DNA from: Micavibrio sp. UBA6929
Lineage (GTDB): Bacteria; Pseudomonadota; Alphaproteobacteria; Micavibrionales; Micavibrionaceae
Assembly (NCBI GenBank): GCA_002448815.1
Contig: DKAJ01000002.1
Location: forward strand, 1 to 64,000
Direction: 5' to 3'
DNA length: 64,000 nt
Shown here: in pieces, positions 1-8,837 of the stretch
Position numbering within the stretch: position 1 is the first letter of the stretch
Layout of the letters: every line of letters begins with the position of its first letter
Notes under the pieces: generated by a model
The model's database searches: none
What the model was told of the DNA's origin: nothing
What the model saw: only the letters and a program-made list of their open reading frames with translations
Made by a program: the position numbers and the translations under genes

Positions 1-275
1 CCAGCTACGGATCGTCGCCTTGGTGAGCTTTTACCCCACCAACTAGCTAATCCGACGCGGGCTTATCCGATAGCGATAAATCTTTCCCCCGAGGGGCGTA
101 TACGGTATTAGCTGCCGTTTCCAACAGTTATTCCGTACTACCGGGCAAATTCCCACGCGTTACTCTCCCGTCTGCCACTAAGGTGACCGGTGCAAGCACC
201 GGGCCTTCGTTCGACTTGCATGTGTTAGGCCTGCCGCCAGCGTTCGTTCTGAGCCAGGATCAAACTCTTAAGTTT
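1..275 (-). rRNA. rrs: 16S ribosomal RNA, 5' part (gene runs off the left edge)
   Basis: Read on the minus strand, the sequence ending near 275 begins with the universal 16S start (AGAGTTTGATCCTGGCTCAG, complement at about 250-269). It is followed by the alphaproteobacterial form of helix 6 and the V1 region. Only the first 275 nt or so are inside the window; the rest of the rRNA operon lies to the left. The 5' end is placed by analogy with E. coli and may be off by a few bases. Transcription comes from the tandem promoters at 514-928. Confidence 0.97.
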
Positions 276-513
276 GAATCCATCAAATACTCTAATTAAA
301 AGAATCGTTGGTATTTGAAGTAAAAATTACTTCAAGACCTGCTTTAAATATCTATAAATAAATATAGATGCGTCATAGTGTTGAAATACACATTGACAAG
401 CAGTCTTTGTTTTATATCAATGCATTCAATGCATTTAAATCACAAACACTGCCGCCTGCGTATTTCTTCTTTTCATACTTACGATTTTCAAGATCCGTTG
501 TTTTGGTCGGCGT

Positions 514-541
514 GTTATACACTAACTAAAACGCTTTGCAA
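514..541 (-). promoter_or_regulatory. rRNA promoter, copy nearest to 16S
   Basis: Minus strand: -35 TTGCAA at 536-541, 16 bp spacer, -10 TATAAC at 514-519, then a GC-rich discriminator. The start would lie near 507, giving a leader of about 230 nt before mature 16S. An A/T tract (542-570) lies just upstream of the -35. Confidence 0.75.
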
Positions 542-604
542 CCTCTTTTTTTTAAAAAACTTTTTAAAGTCCAAGGCCGCGATTTTTACCATTTTGGTCG
601 GCGT

Positions 605-632
605 GTTATACACTAACTAAAACAGTTTGCAA
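605..632 (-). promoter_or_regulatory. rRNA promoter, second copy
   Basis: Minus strand: -35 TTGCAA at 627-632, 16 bp spacer, -10 TATAAC at 605-610, with the same discriminator as the first copy. A/T-rich upstream tract at 633-660. Confidence 0.75.
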
Positions 633-698
633 CCTCTTTTTTTAAAAAACTTTTTAAAGTCCGAAGCAGCAATGTAGTCCCTTTGTTTAGGTCGGCGT

Positions 699-726
699 TT
701 TATACACTAACTCAAACAAAAAGCAA
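699..726 (-). promoter_or_regulatory. rRNA promoter, third copy
   Basis: Minus strand: -35 TTGCTT at 721-726, 16 bp spacer, -10 TATAAA at 699-704. The discriminator begins ACGCCGACC. The upstream tract at 727-760 is an A/T-rich inverted arrangement (runs of A and T around CTTTTAAAAAG). Confidence 0.72.
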
Positions 727-899
727 CCTCTTTTTTTTAAAAAACTTTTAAAAAGTTTTTAGAGGTCACCGATTTCTTGTAAGGCTATAATGAATTATAA
801 ACATATCCACTTAATTCTTACAACACAAACTTTGAAAATGTTGATTTTCTTAGTTGGTTCCGATTTGGTTTTTGTTGACCGCCTCGGCGTGTGGAGGGA

Positions 900-928
900 T
901 ATATACGCAGTTCATTGGTGGGTGTCAA
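900..928 (-). promoter_or_regulatory. Upstream consensus rRNA promoter (fourth)
   Basis: Minus strand: perfect -35 TTGACA at 923-928, 17 bp spacer, -10 TATATA at 900-905, then CCCTCCACACGCCGAGG, which resembles the discriminator of the three repeat units. The T-rich plus strand at 930-970 gives an A-rich UP-like tract upstream. It is not part of the 91 bp repeat but clearly related in its downstream part. Confidence 0.7.
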
Positions 929-1110
929 ACATCTTTTTGCCTTTTTTTACGTTTTTTTTGATTTTTTTTCAGATCGCTAATATAAGCTAAGAGAAAGGCT
1001 TGATTTTGGTAATAAAAAAATAAATACTGCGCCTGCCGACCGAGAACATCTATTTATAATATATATAAAGAATAATAGAGGTCACCATTACTACTACATT
1101 AATTCATCTT

Positions 1111-2718
1111 ATGGGCGCTGTGTTGTTACTGCTTTGGGCAACGCACTTCATTAACCGTAGCTTTGTTAAAGCCTTTGGCGCGCAATTACGTACTCTTATA
1201 CGTAACAGTACCAGCAACCGCGTCACATCTTTCATGACAGGCTTTGGCGTCACCGCCTTATTGCAAAGTTCTACTGCGACCACATTAATGACGGCATCGT
1301 TCATTGATAAAAATATGGTTGGCCTGCGCGCGGCGATCGCCATTGTTATTGGCGCGGACCTGAGCACAACCATTATCGCCCAGATCCTTGTCTTTGATTT
1401 AACGTGGCTGTCCCCTGCCCTGATCGCGGTTGGCGCGTCTTTATATTTGCGTAAGACACTCGGCATGAAAATGCGCTCGATCGGCAACGCCCTGGTTGCG
1501 CTTGGCCTTGTTCTTTTATCGCTTAGCCTTATTCGCGAGATTTCAGAACCTTTAAAGTCTTCGCCAATCTTACTTGATATCTTACATGCACTCAGCACCG
1601 ATCCGACCATGGCGATATTGTTCTCAGGCGTCCTTACGCTTCTTATACACTCCAGCCTTGCGACTGTTTTGTTTTACGCAGCGCTGGCTAGTCATGGAAT
1701 CATCAACCTAGATTTAAGTGTTTACCTTATTATAGGCGCCAATATTGGCGGGGCGCTTATTCCATATGTTGCAACATATGGATCTGGCGACGACAAAAAG
1801 CGCCTCATGATGACCAATATTGGCATGCGTTTATTTGTGGCATTGATTTCACTGCCCTTCTTGCCATGGATCCAAGATGCCATCGTTTACTTCACAGAAG
1901 ATCCAACGCGTCAGGTGGTTTTCTTCCATACTGGTTATAATATTGTTTTGGCCTGTATCTTTTTGCCAATAGTGCCTTTTATCGCGACATTAGCCAGTCA
2001 GCACATTAAAGGTTCAGAGCATAACGCAGACAAGCGCGATGATAGCTTCTTAGATGATGCATATCTTGACCGCCCTAGCCTAGCCCTTGCCAGCGCTATG
2101 CGCGAAACATTGCGCATGGCTGATTTGATTTTAGATATGACGAACCTGATGTATCAGGCATTAAAGCAAGACGACCCTGAGCTTGTTAAAATGGCGCGCG
2201 TCAGCGACAAGACGCTCGATAAAATCTTCAAAAAAGTGATTCTCTTCTTAACTAAGCTTGAGCGTGACAACCTGACAGAAGCAGAAGTACAGCAATACGA
2301 ACGAATCCTTAGTTTTGCCACTAACCTAGAGCACAGCGGCGATATCGTTCAGCACAGCCTATCCAAGACAATTGAAAAGAAAATCAATTCCAAAGAAAAC
2401 TTCTCCGCCGAAGGCTGGGAGGAAATCTCAGCATTTTGCACGGACATCATCAGTAACATCAAAACGGCTCACTCAATTTTTATCTCTCAATCGATCGAAG
2501 ATGCCGAGTCGCTTATTCGCTCCAAAAAGAGTCTTAAAAAGGGAGAACGCGATTCGCGCCGCAAACATTTCGTACGAATCAGTGAAAATAACCCTGACTC
2601 AATTGGCACCAGCGGCATTCACACGGACCTTATCCGTGACCTGAACCGCATCAACAGCCACATCACCAGCGTTGCCTATGAGGTTTTAAACACGAATTCC
2701 CCAGAAACCACGGGATAG
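1111..2718 (+). CDS. Na+/phosphate symporter family protein with PhoU-like tail
   Basis: Inner-membrane phosphate (or related anion) transporter of the NptA/PNaS family. The N-terminal ~310 residues are hydrophobic helices with the two family repeats: QSSTATT near residue 52 and the degenerate IHSSLATV near residue 180. Residues ~340-520 are charged and helical and resemble a PhoU domain, as in many bacterial members. The ATG at 1111 has no Shine-Dalgarno, and it falls inside what should be the first membrane helix. An in-frame ATT at 1087 sits 5 nt after AGAGG (1077-1081) and would add ITTTLIHL, so the true start may be that rare codon. A strong terminator follows at 2778. Confidence 0.85.
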   Translation: MGAVLLLLWATHFINRSFVKAFGAQLRTLIRNSTSNRVTSFMTGFGVTALLQSSTATTLMTASFIDKNMVGLRAAIAIVIGADLSTTIIAQILVFDLTWLSPALIAVGASLYLRKTLGMKMRSIGNALVALGLVLLSLSLIREISEPLKSSPILLDILHALSTDPTMAILFSGVLTLLIHSSLATVLFYAALASHGIINLDLSVYLIIGANIGGALIPYVATYGSGDDKKRLMMTNIGMRLFVALISLPFLPWIQDAIVYFTEDPTRQVVFFHTGYNIVLACIFLPIVPFIATLASQHIKGSEHNADKRDDSFLDDAYLDRPSLALASAMRETLRMADLILDMTNLMYQALKQDDPELVKMARVSDKTLDKIFKKVILFLTKLERDNLTEAEVQQYERILSFATNLEHSGDIVQHSLSKTIEKKINSKENFSAEGWEEISAFCTDIISNIKTAHSIFISQSIEDAESLIRSKKSLKKGERDSRRKHFVRISENNPDSIGTSGIHTDLIRDLNRINSHITSVAYEVLNTNSPETTG

Positions 2719-2777
2719 ATTGTATAAATCCCTTTATGGGACTACTTATAGATGTAGGTGACTTTTATAATCGAAGG

Positions 2778-2812
2778 GCGTTGCATAATCGTATGCAGCG
2801 CTCTCTTTTTTA
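2778..2812 (+). terminator. Rho-independent terminator after the Na/Pi symporter
   Basis: A 10 bp stem (GCGTTGCATA at 2778-2787 with TATGCAGCGC at 2792-2801, one G-U pair) with an ATCG loop is followed by a T run at 2806-2811. It excludes the upstream start codons (2736, 2793) of the next gene. Confidence 0.8.
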
Positions 2813-2828
2813 TAATTGCATCTCATTC

Positions 2829-5315
2829 ATGTTACGCCTGCGTCACTTTGTATTCTTATGTTTTCTTATCTGTATGCTGCCCTTTACCGCAGCAGCACAG
2901 GATAATGGTATGCCTGTGTCTTATAAGCTGGCCGCCATGGCGCAAGCGCACCAAGGCGACGCACATGCCCTGCCCCTTTACGCATTACAGCCGGTTCAAC
3001 CTATCCCTCACGATCCAATACAGCAGGATGCGTCAGCGATCGAGGATTCCTATAGTGAACGAATCACAGAAAACCTCTTACAATACGGCTATGGCCTATT
3101 AACACCAGATCAAGGCGCCATTCCTGCCGACAACACACAAACGCCTTCAGCGCGCCTTCCTGCGGGCAGCATCACGCCCTCATACATACTTGGGCAAGGT
3201 GATCTGCTGGACATCACGTTGACGGGTGCAAACTTTCTACGCCAAACCTATACAATCGATGAACAAGGCCGCCTGCATATTCAGGGATACCCGCCTATCA
3301 CCGCGGCGGGGCGCAGCTTGCAAGACGTTCGCGCCGACATCCAAAACCTTGCGAAGCATACCTACAATCAGCAAGCACATATTACACTGGCGCAGGCCCG
3401 CCAGATTGATGTCCTCATCGCGGGACACGCCCGGAAACCGGGAAAGAAAACATTTAGCATCTTTCATAGCGTCATAGATGCCTTAATTGAGGCTGGCGGC
3501 ATTGAAAAAACAGGATCTTTACGCCAAATCAAAGTGATTCGCAGCGGGCACAGCCAAACAATCGACCTTTATGATTTGCTCATTCACGCACGCAATGATG
3601 GTGACCTTGCCCTGCAAGACGGTGACAAGATCATCATCCCGCCGATAGGTCCCACTATTGCCATTGCCGGCAATGTCAAACGCCCCGGCATTTACGAGCT
3701 TTTACCCGCACAACCAAGCCTTTACAACGATTCGCATGGCGGCGCGGCCTATAACATTGACCTGAATACGGCGCTCACCTTTGCGGGCGGGACACTGCCA
3801 GGCGGCGAGATTCGCTTTTTACGCTTATCCGTCGACCGTGATGGGCAGGAAATGATTGATGAAATTCAAGATCCCTATGCGCCGATGTTTGGCAATGGTG
3901 CGATTTTAATGACATCAAAGGCCAAATCAAAACGCCGCGGCGAGGTTGCATTACTGGGTCACACGACCACACCTGGCCTGCATAGCCTAAAACAAAATCC
4001 TTCATTAGCCTCACTGCTAAGCAATGATAGCGTGCTTGGCGATGATATTTATCCGTTGATCGGTGTGATACAGCGCTATGACCCCAAGGTTATGGCGCAC
4101 CGCTATCTGGACTTTCCTGTACGCCAGACAATTCAAGGTGCATACGATCAGAAACTTTATGACGGTGATCAGATCACCTTATTTTCAAATGCCGATATCG
4201 CAGCCTTATCCATTGATAACGAAGCGAATCAATCACCCACCGCGCAGGATGAGCGCCCGTCCCTTGACCAAGGGCTCACCGACTTCCTAAAAGAGCGCAG
4301 CATCTTTGTTCGCGGCGCTGTGCGCAACCCCGGTTCTTACCCGATTAGTCAAACAACCACGCTTGATATCGCACTCGCCAGCGCAGGTGGCCCCACCTTA
4401 GAAGCCGCGCGCAATGCCGTTGAGATCACCAGCCTTTTTGGCCCAGACAATATCAAACACACACAGCGCACGCGCTATTACACAGATATGGACGTTGAGT
4501 CTGCCGCTAATATTGCACTGAGCGCGGGCGACACTGTGCGAATCAACCAACAATTCCACAAGATTAAGGATCAAAGCGTCCTTATATCTGGTGAGGTTAA
4601 ACGTCCAGGCCGATACGACCTCATCGCGGGCGACACAATCCTCAGCCTTATTCGGCGCGCAGGCGGCCTTACGCAGCAGGCCTATCCTGATGGCGCGATT
4701 TTCTCGCGCGCGTCCGAGAGATTAGCCGAAGAGAACCGCTATAAAAACAAGGCGCGCATGATTCGTCAGGCACTAGCCAGCGCGATGCAAAGCAGTGACA
4801 AAGATCATGCCGACATTAATCCAACACAAATTGCCGAGGCACGCGCATTAGCCGCCGAATTGGAAAGCGCACAAGGCATTGGCCGCATCACAGTCGAAGC
4901 CAACCCTACGATTTTAGAGCATGACACGCGCCTAGATATGCTCCTCGAATCGGGGGATCGCCTCTATATCCCTAAGCGAAATTTAACAGTGCGCGTCAGC
5001 GGCGAGGTTTTATCACCTGCGGCGTTGCAATTCCGTGATGGCAAAGACCCAGCCGCCTATATTCAAGAGGCTGGCGGCTTTACATTCCACGCCGATAGCG
5101 AACGCAGTTTTGTCCTCTACCCCGATGGCAGCGCACAACCATTGCGCGTTAGTAGCTGGAATTACAGTTCGACCATCATACCGCCAGGATCAACCATCAT
5201 TGTCCCGCGCGATCCTAAACCGTTTGATTTCGTCAGCAGCTTTAAAGACGTCACACAAATCCTAAGCAATCTTGCAGTTACCGCGATCTTTATCGACGAT
5301 GTGCGTGATGATTAG
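2829..5315 (+). CDS. SLBB-repeat polysaccharide export protein
   Basis: Secreted or periplasmic protein of the Wza/KpsD export family, for passage of capsule or exopolysaccharide through the outer membrane. From the ATG at 2829 it begins with a clear signal peptide (LRLRHFVFLCFLICMLPFTAAA) and no lipobox Cys. A Poly_export domain follows (YILGQGDLLDITLTG near residue 120), then at least four or five SLBB units recognisable by GxVxxPGxY (for example IAGNVKRPGIYEL, VRGAVRNPGSYPI, ISGEVKRPGRYDL). At 828 residues it is longer than Wza (~380) and nearer KpsD-type proteins. The open frame extends up to 2736, but those starts lie in or before the terminator. A TATAAT at 2811-2816 would start mRNA only a few bases before 2829. 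Confidence 0.85.
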   Translation: MLRLRHFVFLCFLICMLPFTAAAQDNGMPVSYKLAAMAQAHQGDAHALPLYALQPVQPIPHDPIQQDASAIEDSYSERITENLLQYGYGLLTPDQGAIPADNTQTPSARLPAGSITPSYILGQGDLLDITLTGANFLRQTYTIDEQGRLHIQGYPPITAAGRSLQDVRADIQNLAKHTYNQQAHITLAQARQIDVLIAGHARKPGKKTFSIFHSVIDALIEAGGIEKTGSLRQIKVIRSGHSQTIDLYDLLIHARNDGDLALQDGDKIIIPPIGPTIAIAGNVKRPGIYELLPAQPSLYNDSHGGAAYNIDLNTALTFAGGTLPGGEIRFLRLSVDRDGQEMIDEIQDPYAPMFGNGAILMTSKAKSKRRGEVALLGHTTTPGLHSLKQNPSLASLLSNDSVLGDDIYPLIGVIQRYDPKVMAHRYLDFPVRQTIQGAYDQKLYDGDQITLFSNADIAALSIDNEANQSPTAQDERPSLDQGLTDFLKERSIFVRGAVRNPGSYPISQTTTLDIALASAGGPTLEAARNAVEITSLFGPDNIKHTQRTRYYTDMDVESAANIALSAGDTVRINQQFHKIKDQSVLISGEVKRPGRYDLIAGDTILSLIRRAGGLTQQAYPDGAIFSRASERLAEENRYKNKARMIRQALASAMQSSDKDHADINPTQIAEARALAAELESAQGIGRITVEANPTILEHDTRLDMLLESGDRLYIPKRNLTVRVSGEVLSPAALQFRDGKDPAAYIQEAGGFTFHADSERSFVLYPDGSAQPLRVSSWNYSSTIIPPGSTIIVPRDPKPFDFVSSFKDVTQILSNLAVTAIFIDDVRDD

Positions 5316-5415
5316 GCGTTAAAACGCTTTCGATTCGCGGCGCGGCGGATTCAAAGTGTGCTGCTTTTGCATTCTTCTTTTCGATTCGCTGCGCTTCATA
5401 ATGTCCTTGGGTCAT

Positions 5416-5448
5416 AAAAAAGGCCTGCACGCGCGGTGCAAGCCTTTT
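5416..5448 (-). terminator. Terminator of ppdK
   Basis: On the minus strand GGCTTGCAC and GTGCAGGCC pair around a CGCG loop and are followed by six T. The plus strand also has a short T run, so it may work for both converging genes. Confidence 0.8.
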
Positions 5449-5475
5449 ATGTTTATATCGATACGTGCGCGCCAG

Positions 5476-8184
5476 TTATTGCGCGGCAACTTTCTTTTCA
5501 TTCAAAGACACTGTTTTGTCTTGTTCTTGGCGAATTGTTGCTTGCGCCGCCGCCAAACGTGCGATCGGCACGCGGTATGGTGAACATGAAACATAGTTCA
5601 AACCGATGCTTTCGCAGAAGGCGATTGATGATGGGTCACCGCCATGCTCGCCGCAGATGCCAAGTTTGATAGCTGATTTCACGCTGCGGCCTTTTTCAGC
5701 AGCGATTTTCACAAGCTGACCAACGCCTTCAACGTCAAGACGGGCAAACGGGTCAGTTTCGATGATGCCTTTATCCATATAAATCGGCAAGAAACGTCCT
5801 GCGTCATCGCGGCTGACGCCTAAGGTTGTTTGCGTCAGGTCATTTGTACCGAAACTAAAGAAGTCTGCACTTTCCGCGATTTGATCTGCGGTTAAGGCCG
5901 CGCGCGGAAGTTCGATCATTGTGCCGACAACATATGTCAGTTCACTGCCTTTTTCGGCGAAGACTTCTTTTGCAACCTGATCAACCACGTCTTTTAGGAT
6001 TTGCAATTCTTTTGCAATACCTACAAGCGGGATCATGACCTCAGGCTCGACCGTTTTACCTGTTTTTGCTGCTGCTTCGAACGCGCCTTCGAAAATAGCG
6101 CGCGCCTGCATTGCATAAATTTCAGGATATGTAACGCCCAAACGGCAACCACGGTGGCCAAGCATTGGGTTGGCCTCGGCAAGGTCGCCAAGACGATCTT
6201 TTACGATTTTCTCGTCGATGCCTGCTGCACTGGCGAAGGTTGTGATGTCTTCTGCGCTGTGTGGTAAGAACTCGTGCAATGGCGGATCAAGCAAACGCAC
6301 CGTTACAGGCAGGCCGCTCATGATTTCGAAGAGTTTTGCGAAATCTTCGCGCTGCGCTGGCAACAATTTATCAAGCGCCACTTTACGATCCGCTTCGCTT
6401 TCGGCGAAGATCATCTCACGCACGTTTTGAATGCGCTCGGGGTCGAAGAACATATGCTCTGTACGGCAAAGGCCAATGCCTTCTGCGCCGAACTCACGCG
6501 CTGTTTCAGAATCAAGCGGTGTTTCCGCGTTTGTACGAACCTGCATACGGCGGCGCGCATCTGCCCATTCCATCAATTTTGCAAAATCGCCAGAAAGCTC
6601 AGCCTGCACAGTTGGTACCTGACCTGCGATCACATCGCCTGTTGACCCATCAATTGTGATGATATCGCCTTCTTTAAATTCACGATCACCGCAACGGATA
6701 ACTTTGGCTTTGCCATCGATGTTCAGTGCGCCTGCACCAGAAACGCAGGCCTTACCCATACCGCGCGCAACAACAGCCGCGTGGCTGGTCATACCGCCGC
6801 GTGATGTCACGATCCCTGCGGATGCGTGCATGCCAGAGATATCCTCAGGTGATGTTTCCTGACGGCACAAGATCACTTTCACATCGGCTGCGGCCAATTT
6901 TTCGGCCTCTTCTGATGTAAAGACAACCTGACCATAAACAGCGCCCGGTGATGCAGGAAGACCGCGCGTAATCACGTCCTTTTCTGCGTCAGGGTCAAGA
7001 CTTGGGTGAAGCAATTGATCCAACCCTTGTGGGTCAACGCGCAACAATGCTTCGTCTTGTGTGATAAGGCCTTCGTCAACCATATCAACGGCAATTTTCA
7101 GCGCCGCATGCGTTGTACGTTTACCGTTACGCGTTTGCAGTAAGAAGAGCTCGCCATTTTCAACAGTAAATTCGATATCCTGCACATCGCGGAAATGGTT
7201 TTCCAACTTAAGGCGCAGCGCATCCAATTTAGAGAACACTTCAGGCATGCTTTCTTCCATTGAAGGAAGGTCACTGCCCTCTTTTTCGCGGCCATACTTG
7301 GTCAGAGATTGCGGCGTACGAATGCCGGCAACAACATCTTCGCCTTGTGCGTTGATCAAATATTCACCATAGAAGTAATTTTCGCCTGTGGCAGGGTCAC
7401 GTGTAAAGGCCACGCCTGTTGCGCTGCCCTCGCCCATGTTACCAAAGACCATCGACTGAACATTTACCGCCGTACCCCATTTTTCAGAAATATCATTAAT
7501 GCGGCGATATGTGATCGCACGCGGCACCATCCAACTGTTGAAGACGGCACTGATTGCGCCCCAAAGTTGTTCTTGTGGGTCGTTCGGGAATGGTTTATCG
7601 GCTTCTTCAGCAACAATGTCCTTATATTGCGCGACAAGCTCTTTCCAGCCTTCAGCAGTAATTTGTGTATCTTGCTGAAGATCGTTTTCACGTTTGTAAT
7701 CGTCAAGAACGCTTTCGAATTCGTGGTGGTCAACGCCCATCACAACGTCAGCGTACATTTGAATAAAGCGGCGGTATGAATCCCAAGCAAAACGCTCGTC
7801 ACCTGCTAATTTAGCAAGACCCTCGACGGTTTCGTCATTGAGGCCAAGGTTCAAGACTGTATCCATCATGCCCGGCATTGAAACGCGTGCACCTGAACGA
7901 ACTGACACAAGTAAGGGGTTATTTACATCACCGAATTTTTTACCCATTGCGGCCTCAACATTGGCCAGCGCGGCATCAACCTGCGCTTTCAGTTCGGTTG
8001 GATAATTTTTATCATTATCGTAATAAGCCGTGCAAACTTCGGTTGTGATTGTAAAACCTGGAGGTACTGGCAAGCCTAGAGAGGCCATTTCGGCAAGGTT
8101 TGCACCTTTTCCGCCAAGAAGGTTACGCAGTGTTGCGTTTCCGTCTGTCTTACTACCACCAAAACCATAAACCCATTGTGTCAT
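5476..8184 (-). CDS. ppdK: Pyruvate, phosphate dikinase
   Basis: Interconverts pyruvate + ATP + Pi and phosphoenolpyruvate + AMP + PPi in the cytoplasm. With gap and fba in the window it fits a reversible Embden-Meyerhof route. It is about 902 residues, the normal size. The N-terminal nucleotide-binding domain starts WVYGFGGSKTDGN. The phosphohistidine domain holds the GGMTSHAAVVARG signature with the catalytic His (~residue 455). The C-terminal PEP-utilising barrel holds GLCRTEHMFF and the CGEHGGDP catalytic Cys region. The start is set at 8184, because GAGGAG lies 10 nt upstream; an ATG 6 codons earlier overlaps that Shine-Dalgarno. It is a single-gene unit. Confidence 0.97.
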   Translation of the reverse strand: MTQWVYGFGGSKTDGNATLRNLLGGKGANLAEMASLGLPVPPGFTITTEVCTAYYDNDKNYPTELKAQVDAALANVEAAMGKKFGDVNNPLLVSVRSGARVSMPGMMDTVLNLGLNDETVEGLAKLAGDERFAWDSYRRFIQMYADVVMGVDHHEFESVLDDYKRENDLQQDTQITAEGWKELVAQYKDIVAEEADKPFPNDPQEQLWGAISAVFNSWMVPRAITYRRINDISEKWGTAVNVQSMVFGNMGEGSATGVAFTRDPATGENYFYGEYLINAQGEDVVAGIRTPQSLTKYGREKEGSDLPSMEESMPEVFSKLDALRLKLENHFRDVQDIEFTVENGELFLLQTRNGKRTTHAALKIAVDMVDEGLITQDEALLRVDPQGLDQLLHPSLDPDAEKDVITRGLPASPGAVYGQVVFTSEEAEKLAAADVKVILCRQETSPEDISGMHASAGIVTSRGGMTSHAAVVARGMGKACVSGAGALNIDGKAKVIRCGDREFKEGDIITIDGSTGDVIAGQVPTVQAELSGDFAKLMEWADARRRMQVRTNAETPLDSETAREFGAEGIGLCRTEHMFFDPERIQNVREMIFAESEADRKVALDKLLPAQREDFAKLFEIMSGLPVTVRLLDPPLHEFLPHSAEDITTFASAAGIDEKIVKDRLGDLAEANPMLGHRGCRLGVTYPEIYAMQARAIFEGAFEAAAKTGKTVEPEVMIPLVGIAKELQILKDVVDQVAKEVFAEKGSELTYVVGTMIELPRAALTADQIAESADFFSFGTNDLTQTTLGVSRDDAGRFLPIYMDKGIIETDPFARLDVEGVGQLVKIAAEKGRSVKSAIKLGICGEHGGDPSSIAFCESIGLNYVSCSPYRVPIARLAAAQATIRQEQDKTVSLNEKKVAAQ

Positions 8185-8285
8185 GCTGTTAATACTCCTC
8201 ATATTGCGGGGCTGTTAAAGCGGTTTAGCATATTAAATTCAAGAATCAAATGCTTTATTAGGTGTTACAGTGGGTTTGCTTGGGA

Positions 8286-8798
8286 TTAAAGTGTCTTTTC
8301 CATCATCAAGCTGACCTCGTCATCAAACGGCCGAAATTCGCCGTGCGATACCGTTTGACGATCATAGGTTACGCCCATGCCGTCGGGCACATATCCCATT
8401 TTCACATACAATCTTTGCGCCGCGCCGTATGATGGTGTCAGTCCCACGCCGATGCCGATTTTTTCGTACGCCTTTTTACGCGCTGTTTCTTCGCAATGCT
8501 GGATAAGGGCGCGCCCTATTCCGCGCTGACGCATTTCGGGAATGACATTCAAATCCTGAACTTCTGGGATGCCGTGCGCGCGGTAATAGCCGTATTTCGG
8601 ATGATAGCTCAGCATGGTATAGCCCACGACCTGCCCATCCCACAGGGCAAAGAAAACTTCACGTTCTCCTGCGGATTGCAGTTCCAAGCTTTTTTCAAAG
8701 TAGTCAGGCTCTTTATAGGACTTCATACGCAAGGCGATCTCCCGCAGATGAACAAGCGCATCTTTATCCGCCTTTTTTATCTGCAGTTTTGGGTCCAT
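8286..8798 (-). CDS. GNAT family N-acetyltransferase
   Basis: Acetyl-CoA-dependent acetyltransferase of unknown substrate, 170 residues. The acetyl-CoA site is clear (RQRGIGRALIQHCEETA near residue 93), followed by the AAQRLYVKMGYVPDG segment typical of the C-terminal strand. GGAAAGG lies 7 nt before the ATG. It is divergently transcribed from the small exported protein at 8838, with only 39 bp between start codons. Confidence 0.88.
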   Translation of the reverse strand: MDPKLQIKKADKDALVHLREIALRMKSYKEPDYFEKSLELQSAGEREVFFALWDGQVVGYTMLSYHPKYGYYRAHGIPEVQDLNVIPEMRQRGIGRALIQHCEETARKKAYEKIGIGVGLTPSYGAAQRLYVKMGYVPDGMGVTYDRQTVSHGEFRPFDDEVSLMMEKTL

Positions 8799-8837
8799 AG
8801 CCTTGCCTTTCCGTCTTCAAGGTTCAAAATAGCAGAT

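Larger units (their letters stand above)
501..775 (-). repeat. Three tandem ~91-94 bp units, each carrying an rRNA promoter
   Basis: Three direct repeats begin near 501, 592 and 686, with periods of 91 and 94 bp measured at the shared GGTCGGCGT. Each unit holds the same block in the same order. On the minus strand this is an A/T tract resembling an UP element, a -35 of the TTGCAA/TTGCTT type, a 16 bp spacer containing GTTAGTG, a -10 of the TATAAC/TATAAA type, and a GC-rich discriminator (CACGCCGACC). Between these blocks the sequence differs (for example 571-590 against 661-685), so selection seems to keep the promoter blocks. The interval 276-1086 contains no convincing gene. Confidence 0.85.

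Noticed and set aside
378..620. Open frame of 80 codons in the rRNA promoter region
   Set aside because: It runs through two promoter repeats, is Phe/Leu-rich from T tracts, and has no ribosome site. It is explained by the promoter repeat structure.
501..775. CRISPR array or transposon terminal repeats
   Set aside because: Only three units of ~91 bp, with promoter boxes inside and no spacer pattern, no cas or transposase gene.
790..990. Open frame of 66 codons upstream of the Na/Pi gene
   Set aside because: It overlaps the fourth rrn promoter on the other strand, is driven by T-rich DNA, and has no ribosome site.
1104..1610. Long antisense frame of 168 codons in the Na/Pi gene
   Set aside because: Antisense shadow of a well-supported membrane protein; no ribosome site or family resemblance.
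7309..7779. Antisense frame of 156 codons within ppdK
   Set aside because: Lies wholly inside the conserved ppdK coding sequence and has no support of its own.
8496..8837. N-terminal extension of the exported protein at 8838
   Set aside because: It is antisense to the acetyltransferase, and the signal peptide clearly begins at 8838.
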